33,022 nucleotides of DNA. Source: Lyophyllum atratum (Eukaryota; Basidiomycota; Agaricomycetes; Agaricales; Lyophyllaceae). Below, piece by piece: positions 30,164 through 33,022 of the stretch. Below the pieces are notes generated by a model. That model was not told the origin of the DNA. It did no database searches and saw nothing but the letters and a program-made list of their open reading frames with translations. The translations under genes and the position numbers were made by a program. Numbering within the stretch: position 1 is the stretch's first letter; each line of letters opens with the position of its first letter. The DNA lies in the NCBI GenBank assembly GCA_014905825.1, contig JACGCN010000123.1, positions 1 through 33,022 of the forward strand. Reading direction: 5' to 3'.

Positions 30164-32764
30164 TCATCCGCGACCGAGGGGAGTGGGAGGATATGGCGCG
30201 ACATTTGAGACTCGTGAAGAACCTCTACCGTTGTTAAGGATGGATAATAGTGTATTGCTGGTCGGCGGCGGAGCCTGCACAGACCTGTGCAATGGCGACG
30301 TAGGGACAGGGGTGAACGACCCAGAGACTTGGTGGGGGGGTAAACTGGGGAGGATAGAAGGGAAGCCTTGGTCTTTGGAGAACTGGCGTGTAAAACGGAG
30401 TCAAAGGAGCGTCTCGATTTTTGGGGTGCTTGAGTGTAGCCACCGTAAGGCACGTGTGGGTTTGTGACATGTCCGGTCATAAGAGCAAGCAATTGACTCT
30501 GGTTCATGCTGGCACTTCCTGAAGGATTGGGGTTCATAGGACCAGGACCGCGATGATAGGAAAGGCTTGTCCTTGGTCGCACTTGGAAGGGGTCATACAT
30601 CGCACCAGAAATCGTGTTCTGAGGTACAGGGATATGCTCTTGTCCGGATGACTGTGATGGACCAGACATATACAAAACGCGAGGATCCTGACGGACCGGA
30701 GGTATTGGCCCGCCAGGCGGTATTGGCATAAATTCGCGGGATACTGGGTACTTGAACGGGACTTCGAGTCCATGAGCTCGGGTTGGAGCATGGGGAGTGG
30801 CTGAAGGAGTCGGCACAAAGCCCGCCGTCACAGGGTACTTGAAATTATCGGTGACATTTACCGCAATCCCATTTGCGGCGGCTGTCTTGTAGGCTTGCAT
30901 CAGCCTGGCAGATTCTGCGGAAACTGCTTCTAAAAGTGCGATATGTTGTTTAGATCGATCGGCGACAGGGGTGGGTGGAACAATGGGCGGGGATAGATAT
31001 GGGGAGATGTCCGCGGTGTGAGATGAGACAGATTGTGCGGGAACATCATGATTGGCTGCCATGCTTGTAGAGGACTCTTGAGACTCTCCAACGCCGCTGG
31101 AAGATATCGGTGACTGAGGAGTCTGCGGTAGTGGTAAGAGTGAACGGCCTGAGGGTGTGACCGAACCGAGGGATGAATTGTCGTATTGCGAAGAGAAAGA
31201 TGACGTCTCCCGGTGCTGAGGCACAGAAGCAGACCAATCATTACTATTGGCGAGACGCGGAGAGGGATGAAGCTCTGTAGATGCACGGCCATTAATGGCA
31301 AGCGGAATGTCGATGTCCTCGTGGCCTTGTTTATCGTGGGCACTTGAAAGAGAAGTGTATCTGATTTGGGTTCATTAGCAGACGCTGATATAGCGAGCGC
31401 GGAAAGTAGATGAGCGAAATGAGGGTCCATCGCAACGGCGGTTGAATCGAACGTCGGAGCTTCGTCATTAGCGACCCGGAGAATGCTCGCGTGGGGGGTC
31501 GGAGTACTGTGGAGAGGGGTGTTTGAGGCTCGCCATTCTCCGCAGACGATTGCGAGCTTGATTCATGGGTGGCATAATTGGAAATCGAGTGTGATTGTTC
31601 ATTCCGTGGCTGGGTGGGAGGTGATTTCTTGGCCCGCAGAGTTTTACGAGGAACGCGTGGTTTTCGCTCATTAATGAATGCTTTCAGAGCTCTGAGAGCA
31701 AGGTCGGTATGTCAATTTAAACAGCCGCAGAAACAAGGGACATACCCAATAAATGGTGATATGAGATAGAACCTGCCGGCAGCGGTTTTGTTCCGTTTCC
31801 AAGTAGGCAGATCCGTCAGTCGGAACCATTCTATCTTCTGTGTTGGAGGTATTGACATTGAGTCTATGTCATAAAGGCGTCACAAGGACTGCTCACGCTA
31901 ATCTCTTTCCGGGTTTTCGTCTTGAATGGATAGTCTTCGGGAACGCCAGGAACGATGAACAGAGATATTTCTGCTCCTGATAGACATTTCGAACACATTT
32001 CTCTGGGTCTACCTGACCCGCTAAATTGTAGCCAGTCTCCTCCAATACCTCACGAAAAAAAGTCAGGTGTCTCGTGAGTCGAGTAGGTGAATGGGTTGTA
32101 CTTCTCGTATCGCGCAGCTAGCGGGTGGTTCAACCTGGTTGATTTTTCCTTCGGAAAACCCCATCCAGAAGAAGATTTCCAACCTTTCACCAAGAGACAC
32201 TAAGAGCAAAATGAAAGAGAGTGAGTGTTTGATGATGTCAAGCTTGAATTGATTAGAAGAGCGAACACACACCTTCTCCCACGTATCGTTCAACATGATC
32301 GCACCGCATACGGGGACTCTAGTTTTGTACTGCATAAATGTATTGAAAGCTTGTTCATGGTCGTGACTCCATTGGTGCAGAAGCGGACATGCGTGGAATA
32401 GCATAGCGGAGAACTTCTTGAGTGGCAACGATGGAAATTTTGGGTTTTCTTCACGGATGAAGTCTTCGTAGAACCAATGACTGAAGCTTCATCAGCTGGG
32501 GGTAAAAGACAGAGGAGGGTAACACACGCTTGCTCCACTTGAAAACATATTCTTTCTAATGATGAGAGCTCGTCGTCGGGAAGGTTGAGGATAAAACGGC
32601 TGAAGATTCCAGGGTTAAAAAGGTACTTTTGTGTGCCATGATGGAGAACTGAGGTACCTTGAAAGGTCTTCGAGGACTTCTTCGTGAGTCGCATGTTTGT
32701 AGGAGAAATGGTCTTCTGAGGTTCCGCCTAGAATCTCCGGCGATGAAGAGGATGACGAAGTCAT
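30164..32764 (-). CDS. DCP2: mRNA decapping enzyme Dcp2 (Nudix), frame broken by small deletions
   Basis: Dcp2 removes the 5' cap of mRNA with Dcp1 in the cytoplasm and P-bodies. Exons by homology: 32764-32658, 32599-32528, 32480-32273, 32199-32102, 32048-31897, 31837-31746, 31691-30164. The helical N-terminal domain shows LSRFILNLPDDELSS and EQAHWFYEDFIRE. The Nudix region shows CLLVKGWKSSSGWGFPK, GKINQ ... CAIRE and VLEETGYN, followed by ISLFIVPGVPEDYPF and IEWFRLTDLPTW. The C-terminal part is Pro/Ser-rich with a short Leu-rich motif (NTLLSILNNG). The frame breaks near 32148 (inside the Nudix box), 31990-32000, 31966-31979, 31474-31481, 31357-31363 and 30334-30340 (a C7 run). Each is explained by loss of one or two bases, mostly in a mononucleotide run. 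Between breaks the protein is well conserved. Consensus errors in the sequence, or a very young pseudogene, are the two readings. Confidence 0.85.
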
Positions 32765-33022
32765 GATGGCGGTGAAAAAGAAAGGGAGGGGACGGGCACG
32801 GATGCCAGGAATGTCGAGGAACGTAAGGATCGGGAATGGGTTGAATGGTACAAAAGGACAGATTTGAACTGTAAATAGTCATTCACTCCGAAGACCAGAA
32901 CCAAGCCACCAGTCACGTGACATCATGAGCCAATGATGCGTCGGCCCGTGTCCCGTCGCACTCAAGTTCTAACGCTCTTTCACTCTCTCAAAGTCCGTGG
33001 TCAAACTCGAATATACAATAAT
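32765..33022 (-). promoter_or_regulatory. Upstream region of DCP2 with GTCACGTGAC palindrome
   Basis: 258 bp to the window edge. A perfect 10-bp palindrome GTCACGTGAC at 32912-32921, with a CACGTG E-box core, lies about 150 nt upstream of the DCP2 start. A second nearby gene may lie beyond the edge. No coding frame was recognised here. Confidence 0.4.

Noticed and set aside
1..33022. tRNA genes, rRNA genes or CRISPR arrays
   Set aside because: No tRNA-like arms, rRNA-like sequence or regularly spaced repeats were noticed by eye. A covariance-model scan was not possible here.

Overview
The window reads as nuclear DNA of a filamentous basidiomycete, most likely an Agaricomycete. Genes are dense, and they are cut by many short introns of about 45-75 nt (GT-AG, with CTAAC/CTRAY-like branch points). 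Neighbouring genes are only about 100-800 bp apart. The proteins are typical fungal housekeeping proteins, and a fungal-type non-LTR retrotransposon (LINE) is present. Gene models below were built by splicing conserved protein segments by hand. Except for the broken DCP2 and the partial NIPA-like gene, every recognised spliced gene closes to a whole number of codons. No tRNA, rRNA or CRISPR array was seen.

Layout from left to right. (1) The 5' end of a NIPA-like (DUF803) membrane transporter runs off the left edge (-). (2) HSP104, the protein disaggregase (-, 8 exons, 905 aa), has a TATA box, a heat-shock element and an E-box upstream. (3) Positions 4163-14921 hold an apparently full-length LINE on the minus strand. 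It has a 24-nt poly(A) (T on +) and a perfect 16-bp target-site duplication. It carries an intact 1687-aa ORF2 (APE endonuclease, RT, RNase H, zinc knuckle), an ORF1 (CCHC knuckle, RGG tail) split by one in-frame amber codon, and an extra upstream 169-aa ORF. It sits between the HSP104 promoter and the 3' end of an enoyl-CoA hydratase/isomerase gene. (4) That enoyl-CoA hydratase/isomerase gene (-, 6 exons) is divergent from (5) PRPP synthetase (+), whose reading frame requires a single-nucleotide exon. (6) Next is a large RCK/Ime2-like TEY kinase (+), followed by (7) a complex I NDUFS6-like zinc protein (-) with a 6-nt exon. (8) That gene is divergent from an unrecognised 510-aa protein (+). 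(9) A 19-exon gene (-) encodes a PARP catalytic domain fused to a C-terminal ubiquitin-conjugating (E2) domain. (10) DCP2, the mRNA decapping Nudix enzyme (-), has a reading frame broken at several places by apparent one- or two-base losses, mostly in mononucleotide runs.

The host genes do not form a pathway cluster; this is an ordinary gene-rich chromosome segment. The most unusual signals are the 10.7-kb LINE (extra ORF, intron-like segments inside a retroelement, and a TATA-like box before each ORF), the 1-nt and 6-nt exons, the PARP-E2 fusion, and the fragmented DCP2 frame. All splice junctions are inferred from the genomic sequence alone.
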